Notes under the pieces: generated by a model
What the model was told of the DNA's origin: nothing
The model's database searches: none
The model's input: the letters and a program-made list of their open reading frames with translations, nothing else
Made by a program: the position numbers and the translations under genes
In this document: in pieces, positions 43,062 to 52,900 of the stretch
Numbering within the stretch: position 1 is the first letter of the stretch
How the letters are laid out: each line of letters begins with the position of its first letter
Assembly: GCA_947253625.1 (NCBI GenBank)
Contig: CAMYAB010000004.1
Coordinates: forward strand, 1-64,000
Source of the DNA: an uncultured Porphyromonadaceae bacterium
GTDB taxonomy: Bacteria > Bacteroidota > Bacteroidia > Bacteroidales > Porphyromonadaceae
Reading direction: 5' to 3'
DNA: 64,000 nucleotides

Positions 43062-45932
43062 CTAGTGTTTGTGCAGACTATTGGGGTCAGGTGGTGTGGA
43101 TTGGACCACGATGATCCTACTCTTGGCCTCGGGGAGGATTTTTTGGATGAGGCGGGGTACCTCTTGTGGGTGTATCTCCTCATAGCCATCAGGAGTGTCG
43201 GTGCGACTTTGGCTCTGTGTGGGGAGCTTGCCGGTCTCCATGTAGGCGTTGAGCAGAGCGATCCTCAGGAGTGGGTTTTCGGCTTCGGTAGTATCCCCAC
43301 TGTCGGTTGCCCCTTTGTGTGGTGGCGGTGTCTGCATTTTTTCGTCCATCGCCAGTCGTACCTTTGTCTGCTTGAAGTACTTGGGGTCCACTGTTCCGTC
43401 GGATAGGGCTTGCAGTATGTGCTCAATCTTGTGACGTACGAGGTCTACCTTTTCTCGTCCGGTCTCGATGCGGATATTGATCGTCTCCGATGGCTTGGGG
43501 TAGGCGAGGTAGTTGGCTTGGACTGCAATCCCGTAGGTGATGGTTTCCTTTTCCCGCAATTCGTCAAAGAGGTAGGCCTGCAGTATTCCCTCTATGATCT
43601 TGAGCGTTTTTTGCTCTCGATCGGTCAGCTCTTTGTCTGCGCTGTAGGAGTACTCGACTTGGCCAATGTCTCCCGGAAGGTCTGCCGTAAAGGTTGCGAC
43701 AATTTCTTTTTGGGGCGCGGATAGGTCGCGCTCAATGTAGTGGCGGGGTGTGGTACCTATCACTCCGGGCAGTGAGGCAATGTAGCGCTCTGTGAGCTGG
43801 CGTGCCTGTGCCTCGGGGACATCGCCTGCTATGCAGAATGTGAAGTGTGCCATGTTGCCAAACTTTTCTTGAAAGAGTTGGCGGACTCTCTCGAGCGTGA
43901 TGGCTTGGTAGTAGGCACTGTCCTTGGCAGGGTTTTGGGGCGATATGGGGTAGAGCAGTCTCTGTATGGAGTCGTTGACAGCCTCCATACCGGTGTGCTT
44001 GCGGTCGAGGTAGAGGTACTTTTGGCGTTGCATCTGCTTGCGGAAGGTCTCCGGAGCAAAGCTGTGCTGACCGAGGATGAGGTGGGTGTAGGCCATCATC
44101 TCCTCTAGTGAAGCCGTGTCGGTGGTACCTCCGATGCCGTCGCTTGTCTCGGTGATATTGAGGCTGAGGTCAAAGGACTTGCCGGCCAGCCATCGTGCGA
44201 GGCTGTTGCGGGAGTGTCCTCCGACACCGGATTGCAATAGGAGACTCTGCATCATGTTGTACGAGGGGAGGTCCTCCGGTGCTATGATGGAGTGCCCACC
44301 CATTGCTGTACCGGCAAAGAAGGCTTCGCCCTTGAGGGATGGGATGGGCATGTAGAGCATCCTGGAGCCATTGGAGAGGTGCCACTCTTTGGCACCTAGC
44401 TCGGGCAGTGCTTTTTCGCTCAGAATTTTGCCCGGTGTGAGCGTGCCGGTGGGTATGAGCTGTGCTATAGGCTCGGCAGGGCAGATGTGGTAGGTCTCTT
44501 CGGCCCGGACTTGTCGGAGGAGTTGCTCAAATTCGTCGGAGCTCAGTGGTGAGGAGGATCGGTCGGATGCGTAGGTGACGAAGGCGAGGTTGCGGTCGGT
44601 CATCCACTCTTTTGTCCAGCTGTTGAGCTCCTCAGCGGTTAGCTCGACGAGTGTCTCGATGGTGGTGGTCAGCTGACTGCGAAAGGAGGTGATGGGCTGC
44701 CCATATAGGTAGTTTTGCCTAAAAACCTCCATGATGTTGTCGGGGGTCCCTAGCTTGTCTGCCGACAAGAGCTCCTGGATCTCGCGGTACATGGCTTCTT
44801 GCACGGGGGCAAACTCTTCGTCTGTGAAGCCATCTCTGCGGATGGATTCGCGGAGAGCGAGCAGTTGGTGTAGTGCTTCTTTTTCCCGTCCGGTGTAGGG
44901 AACGACATCCCAGCTGTTTTGGGCATATAGACGAACCAATGGTGCGTAGGAGCAGACGGCCGCTATGAACTCCTCGGAGCCATCGTTTCGGATCATTCCG
45001 ATCCTCTGGGTCACGAGTTTGTTGAAGATCATGGAGAGCAGGTTGTCTCGGATGCTGTTGCGCTTGGCGGGATCTGCGGGGGTGTAGATCCTCTGGTAGA
45101 GTCCGAAAGAGTAGTGGGTGTTTTCGGGATCGGTGAAGTGCTCATACAGCACAGACTCGTTGTCGGGGATGAGTGGGTCGACACGTTTGGGCGCATTGGT
45201 GGGTTGCTTTAGGTCCGAGAAGCGGGCGATCACGAGTTGCTCCAGCTCGTCGACCGGGTAGTCTCCTATCAGGATGACGCACTGCAGATCCGGGCGGTAC
45301 CACTTGTGGTAAAAGTCCTTTAGCCCCTTTGGGGTGATGCTCCGGATACCGTCCGGTGTGCCTATGACGTTTCGGACGGCGTAGGGAGAGTGGTTGTATA
45401 CGACCGGAGCGATGGCGTCTTGGATTCTTTTTTCGAGTCCTTGTCGCTGTCGCCACTCTTCGGTGACGATACCTTTTTCTTTGGCCACGTCCTTGCGGTT
45501 GATGTCTATGTCTCCGCACCAGTCTCGGACTAGCTGTAGTGCCTCATCTACCTTGGTACGGTCATTGGTGGGTATGCTATAGAGGTAGTACTTGGTCTCG
45601 CTGAGCCCGGTGAGGGCGTTGAATAGTATCCCATTGCTTTGGAGAAAGTGCATGACTCCTCCGGGGTAGTGCTTGGTGGTGTTGAAGGCAATATGCTCGA
45701 GGAAGTGTGCCATCCCCTGCTCGTTGTCTTTTTCCTCGATGGCTCCGATATTCTGTAGTAGGTAGCAGTTTAGCTCTTGCCCAAAGTCTTTGGTCTCGTG
45801 GATATAGTAGGTGAGTCCATTGGGTAGGCGTCCATGCTTTGTGGTGCCACTCTCCTGCGCAAAGGCCGTCCCGCTGATGAGAAGGCAGAGGAGGAGAAAT
45901 AGTAGTGGTGGTGTGGTCTGATTTTTGCTCAT
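43062..45932 (-). CDS. M16 family (pitrilysin/insulinase) zinc protease
   Basis: The 956-aa protein has a signal peptide (LLFLLLCLLISGTAFAQ). The N-terminal M16 domain holds the inverted zinc motif HFLEH with His76, Glu79 and His80, in HFLEHIAFNTTKHYPGG; the second zinc Glu is expected about 75 residues on (TEEWRQ region). A second, inactive-type M16 domain spans about 540-900. These proteases close as clamshells around peptides of about 10-70 residues. It is the last gene of the SusCD operon, four bases after the thioredoxin gene, and so is probably the periplasmic degrader of what the SusCD pair imports. Confidence 0.9.
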   Translation of the reverse strand: MSKNQTTPPLLFLLLCLLISGTAFAQESGTTKHGRLPNGLTYYIHETKDFGQELNCYLLQNIGAIEEKDNEQGMAHFLEHIAFNTTKHYPGGVMHFLQSNGILFNALTGLSETKYYLYSIPTNDRTKVDEALQLVRDWCGDIDINRKDVAKEKGIVTEEWRQRQGLEKRIQDAIAPVVYNHSPYAVRNVIGTPDGIRSITPKGLKDFYHKWYRPDLQCVILIGDYPVDELEQLVIARFSDLKQPTNAPKRVDPLIPDNESVLYEHFTDPENTHYSFGLYQRIYTPADPAKRNSIRDNLLSMIFNKLVTQRIGMIRNDGSEEFIAAVCSYAPLVRLYAQNSWDVVPYTGREKEALHQLLALRESIRRDGFTDEEFAPVQEAMYREIQELLSADKLGTPDNIMEVFRQNYLYGQPITSFRSQLTTTIETLVELTAEELNSWTKEWMTDRNLAFVTYASDRSSSPLSSDEFEQLLRQVRAEETYHICPAEPIAQLIPTGTLTPGKILSEKALPELGAKEWHLSNGSRMLYMPIPSLKGEAFFAGTAMGGHSIIAPEDLPSYNMMQSLLLQSGVGGHSRNSLARWLAGKSFDLSLNITETSDGIGGTTDTASLEEMMAYTHLILGQHSFAPETFRKQMQRQKYLYLDRKHTGMEAVNDSIQRLLYPISPQNPAKDSAYYQAITLERVRQLFQEKFGNMAHFTFCIAGDVPEAQARQLTERYIASLPGVIGTTPRHYIERDLSAPQKEIVATFTADLPGDIGQVEYSYSADKELTDREQKTLKIIEGILQAYLFDELREKETITYGIAVQANYLAYPKPSETINIRIETGREKVDLVRHKIEHILQALSDGTVDPKYFKQTKVRLAMDEKMQTPPPHKGATDSGDTTEAENPLLRIALLNAYMETGKLPTQSQSRTDTPDGYEEIHPQEVPRLIQKILPEAKSRIIVVQSTPPDPNSLHKH

Positions 45933-45936
45933 AAGT

Positions 45937-47244
45937 TTAGTCCCTCAGTAGCTCCAGCTCGGAGGTTTTTCGGATGATGGTCGCTTGGATCATTTGCTGC
46001 AATAGGTCGGAGTCGGTGATTTGGTACGAGTCGGCAAATCCTTGGTTGTAGTACTGCTGTGCGAGGTCGTACTTGCCCAGCTGCTTGTATGAGTCGCCGA
46101 TCATCACTAGGTAGTTGATCCGATCCGATAGGGGGTTGTCTCCTTTTAGTGCCTCGGTGAGCCAAGCAATGGCGGCCTCGTGGTGCTTGGGCTGCAACTT
46201 GTCTCCGAGTGCGTGGTAGAGGTCTTGTGCAGACTTGGCGTAGTCGTTGGGGGTGAGCCCTTCGCCCAGTGCGACAAAGTACTGGGTCATGAGGTTGATG
46301 TACTCGTCGGCATCTTGGTTGCTGTAGAGTGCGTAGAGTGCATCGTAGTACATTTTGGACTTTTGGTAGGGAGAGAGACCTGTGTCGGGTGCGACATCGT
46401 ATGCCGCCTTGTACTCACTGTTGATCTTTTCGAGTAGGTCTCGGTATGCGGTGTCTCCTTTTTTTGCCAGCTCTTCCATCCGTGCATCGTTGTACTCAAT
46501 GATGTAGTAGGCGACGGGGTCACCCACTGCCGAGATCCACTCCGGAAGGGTGGTGACCATGTAGTCGATGATCTGCTTTTGGAGGCTTGGGTCGTCGCCC
46601 CCCATTGTGCTGATGATCCGGTAGTCCTGTCGGTTGATCAGCTGTGGTCCTATCTTTTGTGTGATGTACTCTCGGTAGAGTTTGCGTAGTCGGACGACCC
46701 ATCTGTCGGCGTCCATTCCCTCCTGTGTGGCGAGGAAGGAAGGGGCTTGGAGGAGGAGATTTTGCTTGAGGTCCAGGTTGTCTTTGTCGTGCTGATACAT
46801 CTCATAGAGCTTGGCAAAGCCGATCATCTCTCCGGTGGCAGTCTTTGCAGCGTCGAGTAGTGAGGCGACATCCACTCCTCCAGTGGTGACTGATATGGCT
46901 TTGCCCTCATTGCTCATGAATATGAGGGTAGGGTAGGCTTGTACGGCGTACTTTTTGGCGATCTCCACGTTTTGTGGAGCTTCGGCATCCAGTTGGATGC
47001 TGATGAAGTGGGTATTGAAGTAGTCTCCGACCTCTTTTTGGGGAAAGACCTCTCGAGCAATCCTTTTGCATGGGCCACACCAAGTGGCGAAAAAGTCTAC
47101 AAAGAGGGCCTTGTCCTCTGCCTTCGCTTTGGCCAGAGCTTCATCAAAAGTCCCGGTGAAAAAGCGGATCCCATCCTGTGCGGAGGAGACAGTGGCGAGC
47201 ATGAGGGAGAGAAGTAGTGAGGTGAGTAGTGTTTTGGTATTCAT
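45937..47244 (-). CDS. Exported thioredoxin-fold protein with large helical C-terminus
   Basis: The 435-aa protein begins MNTKTLLTSLLLSLMLATVS (signal peptide). A thioredoxin domain occupies about 22-140 with active site FFATWCGPCKRIAREVF near residue 52 and cis-Pro region AYPTLIFM. The rest (about 150-435) is mostly helical, with TPR-like segments near the end (WLTEALKGDNPLSDRINYLV and LGKYDLAQQYYNQGF). The Cys pair is intact, so a reductase or disulphide role in the periplasm is likely; the C-terminal part may bind a partner. It lies between a lipoprotein gene and the M16 gene. Confidence 0.85.
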   Translation of the reverse strand: MNTKTLLTSLLLSLMLATVSSAQDGIRFFTGTFDEALAKAKAEDKALFVDFFATWCGPCKRIAREVFPQKEVGDYFNTHFISIQLDAEAPQNVEIAKKYAVQAYPTLIFMSNEGKAISVTTGGVDVASLLDAAKTATGEMIGFAKLYEMYQHDKDNLDLKQNLLLQAPSFLATQEGMDADRWVVRLRKLYREYITQKIGPQLINRQDYRIISTMGGDDPSLQKQIIDYMVTTLPEWISAVGDPVAYYIIEYNDARMEELAKKGDTAYRDLLEKINSEYKAAYDVAPDTGLSPYQKSKMYYDALYALYSNQDADEYINLMTQYFVALGEGLTPNDYAKSAQDLYHALGDKLQPKHHEAAIAWLTEALKGDNPLSDRINYLVMIGDSYKQLGKYDLAQQYYNQGFADSYQITDSDLLQQMIQATIIRKTSELELLRD

Positions 47245-47263
47245 TTTGGGGCACACAGTTTGG

Positions 47264-47725
47264 TTATTCTTTGTCTTCTACAACAATGGTCAGGATATCA
47301 TTTAGGATGGCGCTGTGCCCTTCGTTGTAGACTTTGAGCGTGATCGTATAGCGTCCGAGTGGGAGAAGCTTGGCTCCCTTTTGCGACAATCGGATGAGGC
47401 CACCGCTGACATCCAGCTCGCCTTGGTCCGCAATTTTCTGAAAAACTGTGGCATCTCCGCCGTCGCTGACCTTGACGCTGACAAAGCTGTAATTGATAGG
47501 ATTGGTGCCGGATACGCCTTGGATCCTGGTGGATACCCATGGGGCACCATTGGTCGCCCGTGGAGACTCGGGATCCGGGGTGTGGTAGACCATGAGGGTG
47601 TTGGGGACGAACTCTACATCCTTGGTCTGAAGATACCCCACCGGAATCCTCTGGCACGAGGCGAATAGGGTGACAAAAAGGGCAAGTAAGACCTTGCACA
47701 ATGTGGAGGATGGTCTGTTTTTCAT
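47264..47725 (-). CDS. Lipoprotein of the SusCD operon, beta-rich
   Basis: The 153-aa product has a lipoprotein signal ending LFASC (Cys24). The mature part is beta-rich with PWVSTRIQGVSGTNPINYSF and a last segment LPLGRYTITLKVYNEGHSAILNDILTIVVE, similar in layout to small DUF1735/DUF4843-type surface lipoproteins that accompany SusD. I do not recognise the exact family. Spacing to both neighbours is short (11 and 19 bases). Confidence 0.7.
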   Translation of the reverse strand: MKNRPSSTLCKVLLALFVTLFASCQRIPVGYLQTKDVEFVPNTLMVYHTPDPESPRATNGAPWVSTRIQGVSGTNPINYSFVSVKVSDGGDATVFQKIADQGELDVSGGLIRLSQKGAKLLPLGRYTITLKVYNEGHSAILNDILTIVVEDKE

Positions 47726-47736
47726 ATTTTCTGATT

Positions 47737-48360
47737 TTAGAAGTCGTTGAGCTTGAATGTGTATGCCAAGGAGTGTACGATGCCGGTCTTGGTGGCAATG
47801 TTGTGTGATGCCACATCGGATGAGCCTGTTTTGTCCATGCTCACTAGGTATAGCTTTTTGGGTCCCATGCCGACAACGCCATTGTAGGGCTCTCTATAGG
47901 CATAGATCCATAGCTTTTTGCCGGATAGCATGGTGCAGACTTCTCCGCCTTTGCCGATTCTCTCGCCGGGTAGCTGTGCGCCCTCTTTCCACCCCTCAAG
48001 TGGGATAGCCTTGGGGTAGACACAGGTCAGGATCCACTCTTTGCACTGATCGGCCGGGATGTCGCGCACACTCTCCAGTTGGTTGTCAAAAAGGTAGCTC
48101 TTGATGCTGAGGTCGGTGATCCCAAAGAAAGTAATGTCGGAGCCGTACTGACTCTTGCCCTCAAATAGGTCTTGCAAGCCGGCATGCTTGATCATCTCTT
48201 GGGTGAGATGCCAGTTGTATGAGTCGGTGGATAGATACTCCCACATGGTCTTGTCGAGGTGAGAGGTGGGTGCTTTTACCTGCACATAGTTGTACTTGGT
48301 GCAGGAGGTGCCACATATGATCATGAGTGGCAGGAGTAGGGTGATGACACGAGTATTCAT
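47737..48360 (-). CDS. FAS1 (fasciclin)-domain lipoprotein
   Basis: The 207-aa product starts at ATG 48360 (MNTRVITLLLPLMIICGTSC, lipobox Cys20); an alternative ATG at 48390 would overlap susD by 11 bases. The mature part resembles a FAS1 domain: TMWEYLSTDSYNWHLTQEMI, then AGLQDLFEG, YGSDITFFGITDLSIKSYL (the H1/H2-like blocks) and a late strand WIYAYREPYNGVVGMGPKKL. FAS1 domains bind surfaces or glycans; in SusCD operons they are likely surface-exposed accessory binders. Confidence 0.72.
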   Translation of the reverse strand: MNTRVITLLLPLMIICGTSCTKYNYVQVKAPTSHLDKTMWEYLSTDSYNWHLTQEMIKHAGLQDLFEGKSQYGSDITFFGITDLSIKSYLFDNQLESVRDIPADQCKEWILTCVYPKAIPLEGWKEGAQLPGERIGKGGEVCTMLSGKKLWIYAYREPYNGVVGMGPKKLYLVSMDKTGSSDVASHNIATKTGIVHSLAYTFKLNDF

Positions 48361-48379
48361 GAGTCCGGAGATCTTCCTA

Positions 48380-49930
48380 TTAGTTTTCATACTTGATCCA
48401 GTAATCTTTTTGGCGGATGAGGGTGTTTCTACCCCCCTCGCCATAAGCTGTGGAGGATATAGGGAGGACGAGTGCCCCGCCTTGTATTTCTTGCTGTGTA
48501 AGTTGACTCAACTTGCCTACAAACTCGGTGGAGAGGTAGTTGTTTCGTACTACGTCAAAGTATCTGTGGTCGCTCTCAAATAGGAGCTCGCGCTCACGCT
48601 CCTTGAATACGGCATACTGTACACCCTTGGTGTCGTTGGGGGCCGGATATTGCGTGGCATTGGATCTGCTTCGGATCGTGTTTAGGTCCTGTATGGCTTG
48701 TCCCTCGTTGCCTAGCTTGGCATTGCACTCGGCACGCAGGAGGATGAGGTCCGCTAGTCGCCAATAGGAGTAGTGGGCGTTGAGTGCACGGAAGGTCTTG
48801 TCTTGCTGGGAGTCCACATCCACATTGTAGAGGGCTTGTCGGTACTTGTACATCAGGGCATAGCTGTTGTTATCGGAGATGTGCTCCACCTCTAGGTCGT
48901 AAAAGAAGGCCTCACGGCGTAGATCCTCTGCGTCCGGAAATAGCTTTAGCGCAGTCTCTCGGTAGATCTTTAGTTGCGTGTCGTATGCGAGGTCATCGAG
49001 TCGCTTGGTGTCATCGACCGGCCAGCTCACATAGGACTTTGCCGGAGTGGGAGAGTTGCTATACTGACTCCGTAGTTTGTCAAAAGCGAGGACGTAGATA
49101 TCTTCAGGGCTGATCTGGCCGGCGTTTGAGAGGTTTTGGACCAACTCTATAGGAGTGGATAGCAGCCTATAGTTTCCGACCTTGCCATCTATGATCTCTG
49201 TGGCGTATCGTATGGACTCCTTGTAGGCTTCCTTGGCATCACCGCTGAGGTGATAGAGCTCGATGGCACTCCCTTTCCACGCATAGGCATGTGCGAGGAG
49301 CGCACAGGCGGCACCTTTGGAGGCATATTGTTTGTTGAGCGGAGAGGTCCCGTCCGGAAGCTTTAGTTGCTCAAATGGAGGAAGAAGTTCGTAGGCTTCT
49401 TTCCCGGCTTTGATAGCCTCTTCCAAGACTTGTAGCATAGGACTGACCCCGTAGGGGTGAGTTGCCTTTGAGTCCTTGGTGATGACCGCATCTCCGAAGC
49501 GCATGGCGACATTGAGGTAGGCAAAACCTTTGGCAAAAAGTGCTTGTCCCCTGTGGTAAGCCCGTCGCTCATCGTTAAGCCCCGTGGTCTGTGAGATATT
49601 GTCCAGCAGTAGATTGGACTCATAGATGACGTCGTAAAAGTCCTTCCAGCTCTGTTGCAGGTCAATGATAGTTTTGGGGTTCCATTCGCGAAGCTGGTTT
49701 TGGTAGGCCGTCTCATCGGCCACTTCTCCGGCAATCTGGAATACCGTGCTATTTGCCATCGCCTGACTGGTGAAGAATAGGATCGAGATGGTCGTAGCGT
49801 TGAGTTCTTTTTCAGTCACAAAGGCATTGGTCTGCGTCAGTGCGTTGTCCGGTCTAAAATCTAGCAGATTGCACGATGAGGACAGTAGACTTACTGACGC
49901 CACTGTGAGGAGTATATTGGATATCTTCAT
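48380..49930 (-). CDS. SusD/RagB family surface lipoprotein
   Basis: The 516-aa protein has a lipoprotein signal (MKISNILLTVASVSLLSSSC, Cys20). Typical SusD blocks are seen: LLDFRPDNALTQTNAFVTE near the start, the TPR-like helices with AKGFAYLNVAMRFGDAVI, and the C-terminal LRAECNAKLGNEGQAIQDLN and RERELLFESDHRYFDVVR. It should sit as a lid on the SusC barrel outside the cell and bind the substrate. RagB of P. gingivalis binds peptides; with a protease in the operon, peptide is the likely cargo here. It starts 24 bases after susC. Confidence 0.92.
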   Translation of the reverse strand: MKISNILLTVASVSLLSSSCNLLDFRPDNALTQTNAFVTEKELNATTISILFFTSQAMANSTVFQIAGEVADETAYQNQLREWNPKTIIDLQQSWKDFYDVIYESNLLLDNISQTTGLNDERRAYHRGQALFAKGFAYLNVAMRFGDAVITKDSKATHPYGVSPMLQVLEEAIKAGKEAYELLPPFEQLKLPDGTSPLNKQYASKGAACALLAHAYAWKGSAIELYHLSGDAKEAYKESIRYATEIIDGKVGNYRLLSTPIELVQNLSNAGQISPEDIYVLAFDKLRSQYSNSPTPAKSYVSWPVDDTKRLDDLAYDTQLKIYRETALKLFPDAEDLRREAFFYDLEVEHISDNNSYALMYKYRQALYNVDVDSQQDKTFRALNAHYSYWRLADLILLRAECNAKLGNEGQAIQDLNTIRSRSNATQYPAPNDTKGVQYAVFKERERELLFESDHRYFDVVRNNYLSTEFVGKLSQLTQQEIQGGALVLPISSTAYGEGGRNTLIRQKDYWIKYEN

Positions 49931-49954
49931 AATGAATGGATGAGCTCTTGTTGC

Positions 49955-52900
49955 TTAAAACTTCAGGTTGAGTCCCAAGGACACCTTCCGGCTCAGAGGG
50001 TAGGTACGTCCATCGTCTTTCCCGGTCATTGGGTCGATTGTTTCGGGGTCGATTCCGGAGTAGTTGGTGAGCATCAGTAGGTTCTCGCCTGTCAGATGGA
50101 TTCGAATCCCCTTGATGTTCATCTTTTTCACCCACTCTTTCGGCAAGTCATATGATAGTGTGGCCTGTTTCAGTCGGATAAAGCTGACATTCTCGATAGC
50201 TGAGTCGGCCATTCCGTCGAACTGACCGGCGTAGTTGGATGACGCAAACTTGATGGACGGGTGGTCGGTTACGTCCCCCGGTTTTTGCCAAAATGTGGCG
50301 CGGGTATAGTCGCCCATGATGGGACCAAATGCTCCACTGAAGGCAAAGGCCGTTGCCTTCACTTGGTTTACCACCTTTCGTCCGAGTGAGTAGTTCATGT
50401 GCAAAAACAGAGTCAGCCCTTTCCAGCTTACTTGGTTGCTGAGTCCGCCGTATGCTTGGGGGATTGTGCTACCGGCGTAGTAAAGGTCTTTACTATCTAT
50501 TTTGCCGTCCATGTTTTGATCTTTCAGCTTGCGTGCGCCTACCTGGATGGGGAAGTTGGCACCTCCGAGCAGTAGGGGGGTCTTTGTTCCCTTGGCATCG
50601 TAGTAGTAGGGAATGTCTTTTTCGCTCTGGACGTATCCTTCGTCCTTGTAGGCGTAGATACCATAGAGTGGTCTGCCGAGTATCATGTTGGCCATGTCGA
50701 CGCCGTCAAAGGATTTCCGGAATAGGTTCCAGTTTCGAGAGATATTAAACATCACCTGCCACCTGAGCTGATCAGTGCGGATCACATCGGCCTGTATCGA
50801 TAGCTCTAGTCCTTCGTTGGATATGGCAGAGGCGTTGTTCCACATTTTTTGGACGAAGTAGACATCTCCCGGCATAGGGGTTTGCATCAGGAGTGCATAC
50901 GAGTATTTGTTGTAGTAGTCAAGGGTTGCTTTTACCCGGTAGTTGAAAAGCTCCAAGTCCAATCCCAGATCGACTTGGTCACTTTTCTCCCATGTCAGGT
51001 CGTTGTTGGCAAGGAGGGCCGGTACTAGTCCGGATTTTCCAAAAAACGTATTGGACTCGGACATCAGCCCGTGTGCGAGGTAGGCTTCTTGAAACTTTTG
51101 GCCCGACCTTCCCCACGATGCTCTCACCTTCCCAAAGCTCAGCCACCACCAATCTTTGGCAAGTGCTTCTTTTGAGAAGACCCAGCCAAAGCCGGCAGCT
51201 GGGAAGTTGCCCCACCGTACATTGCTGCCAAAGACGGAGGAGCCATCTCTGCGGATGGATAGGTCCAGTAGATACTTCTGTCTGTAGTTGTAGTTGATGC
51301 GCGCCAGTAGGCTGAGCATGGCTTGCTCTTCCAGGTTGGTCTGGATCTTCTGTAGTGCACGGATGGTGCCGTATTCATCGGTCATGATGGATGGCCATCC
51401 TTCGCCGACCTGGTGTATCTGGTTTGTGGGGCCTCCGCGTCCCTCTCCTGTGACGACATCTAGGTGATCGTAGCTATAGGTTGCCCCGGCCATGAGGTCA
51501 AAGTTGTGGTCGCGTGCAAAAGTCTTCTTGTAGTTGAGGATATGCTCCGTCTGCACCATTGTCATGCCGACCCTGCTTACGTTCACCGAGGAGAGTTTGT
51601 CATGGCTGAGGTAGTCCGGGGTAAAGATGTTTACCTTGGTTCCAAAGTGGTTGATGGCAGCTGATGAGTTGAGAGTCAGCTCCTTTAGGATGTCGTACTT
51701 CAGGCCTAGGTTTAGCCGTAGGTTGTAGTTGCTGTTTTTTTGGTCAATGTCTCTCAGTTGCTTCAGGGTCTCTTTTTCGATCTCGGTACCACGTCCGGGG
51801 AGCATGGTGGAGGAGAGCTTGGGGTCCACAGTCAGCCCTTGGACCTTGCCCATATCCGTTCCGGCGTTTTTGCTGGTGTAGCCGAGGGATAGGTTGGAGT
51901 ACATCTGGAGTTTGGGGCTGAGGTTGATATCGAGGTTGGTCACGTAGCTCAGTCGCCTAAAGCTAGAGCCGATCATGATCCCGGTCTCGTCGTAGATACC
52001 GCCCCCGATCATGTAGCGGACATTGTCGGTACCACCGGTGGCGTTGAGGTCGGCATCGGTCACACGACCTAGCCTGAAGATGTAGTCCCACCAGTTGGAT
52101 TTGTTGTTGTAGAAGGTATTCAAGGAGTCCTGTGCGATGGATGGCAGTCGGTCAAAGCCTTCGAGCTTTGCTCCGTTTCTCCACAGGTAGTCGTACATGC
52201 CGTCCCCCTTGGTGTCCCAGCCGTAGCTGTCTTTGTGGCTCTTGGGGATTATGGTTCGGTCGGTCTCCCAGTCGTAGTGAGCTTCGGTGTAGTTTTTTGC
52301 GGCCAAGAGGTGGTAGAGACGTTCCCCGTGTCCCATCATCTGTACCGGTGTCTCGGGGAGCCAAGACATGGAGTTGGTGACGCTTATGTTCACTTCCGGC
52401 TTGCCACTCCGACCTTTTTTGGTGGTGATGAGGATGACACCATTGGCGGCGCGTGAGCCATACAGAGAGGCCGATGCGGCATCTTTCAGGACCTCCACTG
52501 ACTCTATGGTAGTCGGATCCAGGGAGGCGAGTGGGTTGATCCCACCGGTTGCCGTGCCGGTTGTTGCAGAGACCGGCACACCATCTATCACGTACAGTGG
52601 AGAGCCATCGTTGATCCCCTGTTGGTTGAGGGAGCTGAACCCTCGGATTGTCACCTGTGAGCCACCACCTCCCGGGGTGCCTGATAGGTTGGTCACCTCC
52701 ACACCCGGCAGTTGGCCTTGCAGGAGTGTCTCTATGGAGGGAGCTGGTAGGTCTTGTAGCTTTTCGCCCTTGATTGTACCCACTGACCCGGTCAGTTCTC
52801 TGGTGTTGCGTGTGCCGTAGGCGATCACAGCCACTTCGCCCAGGACATTGACACTCTCTTTCAGTGTGATACGTAGCTCCTTTCCGGAGGCATAGTCACC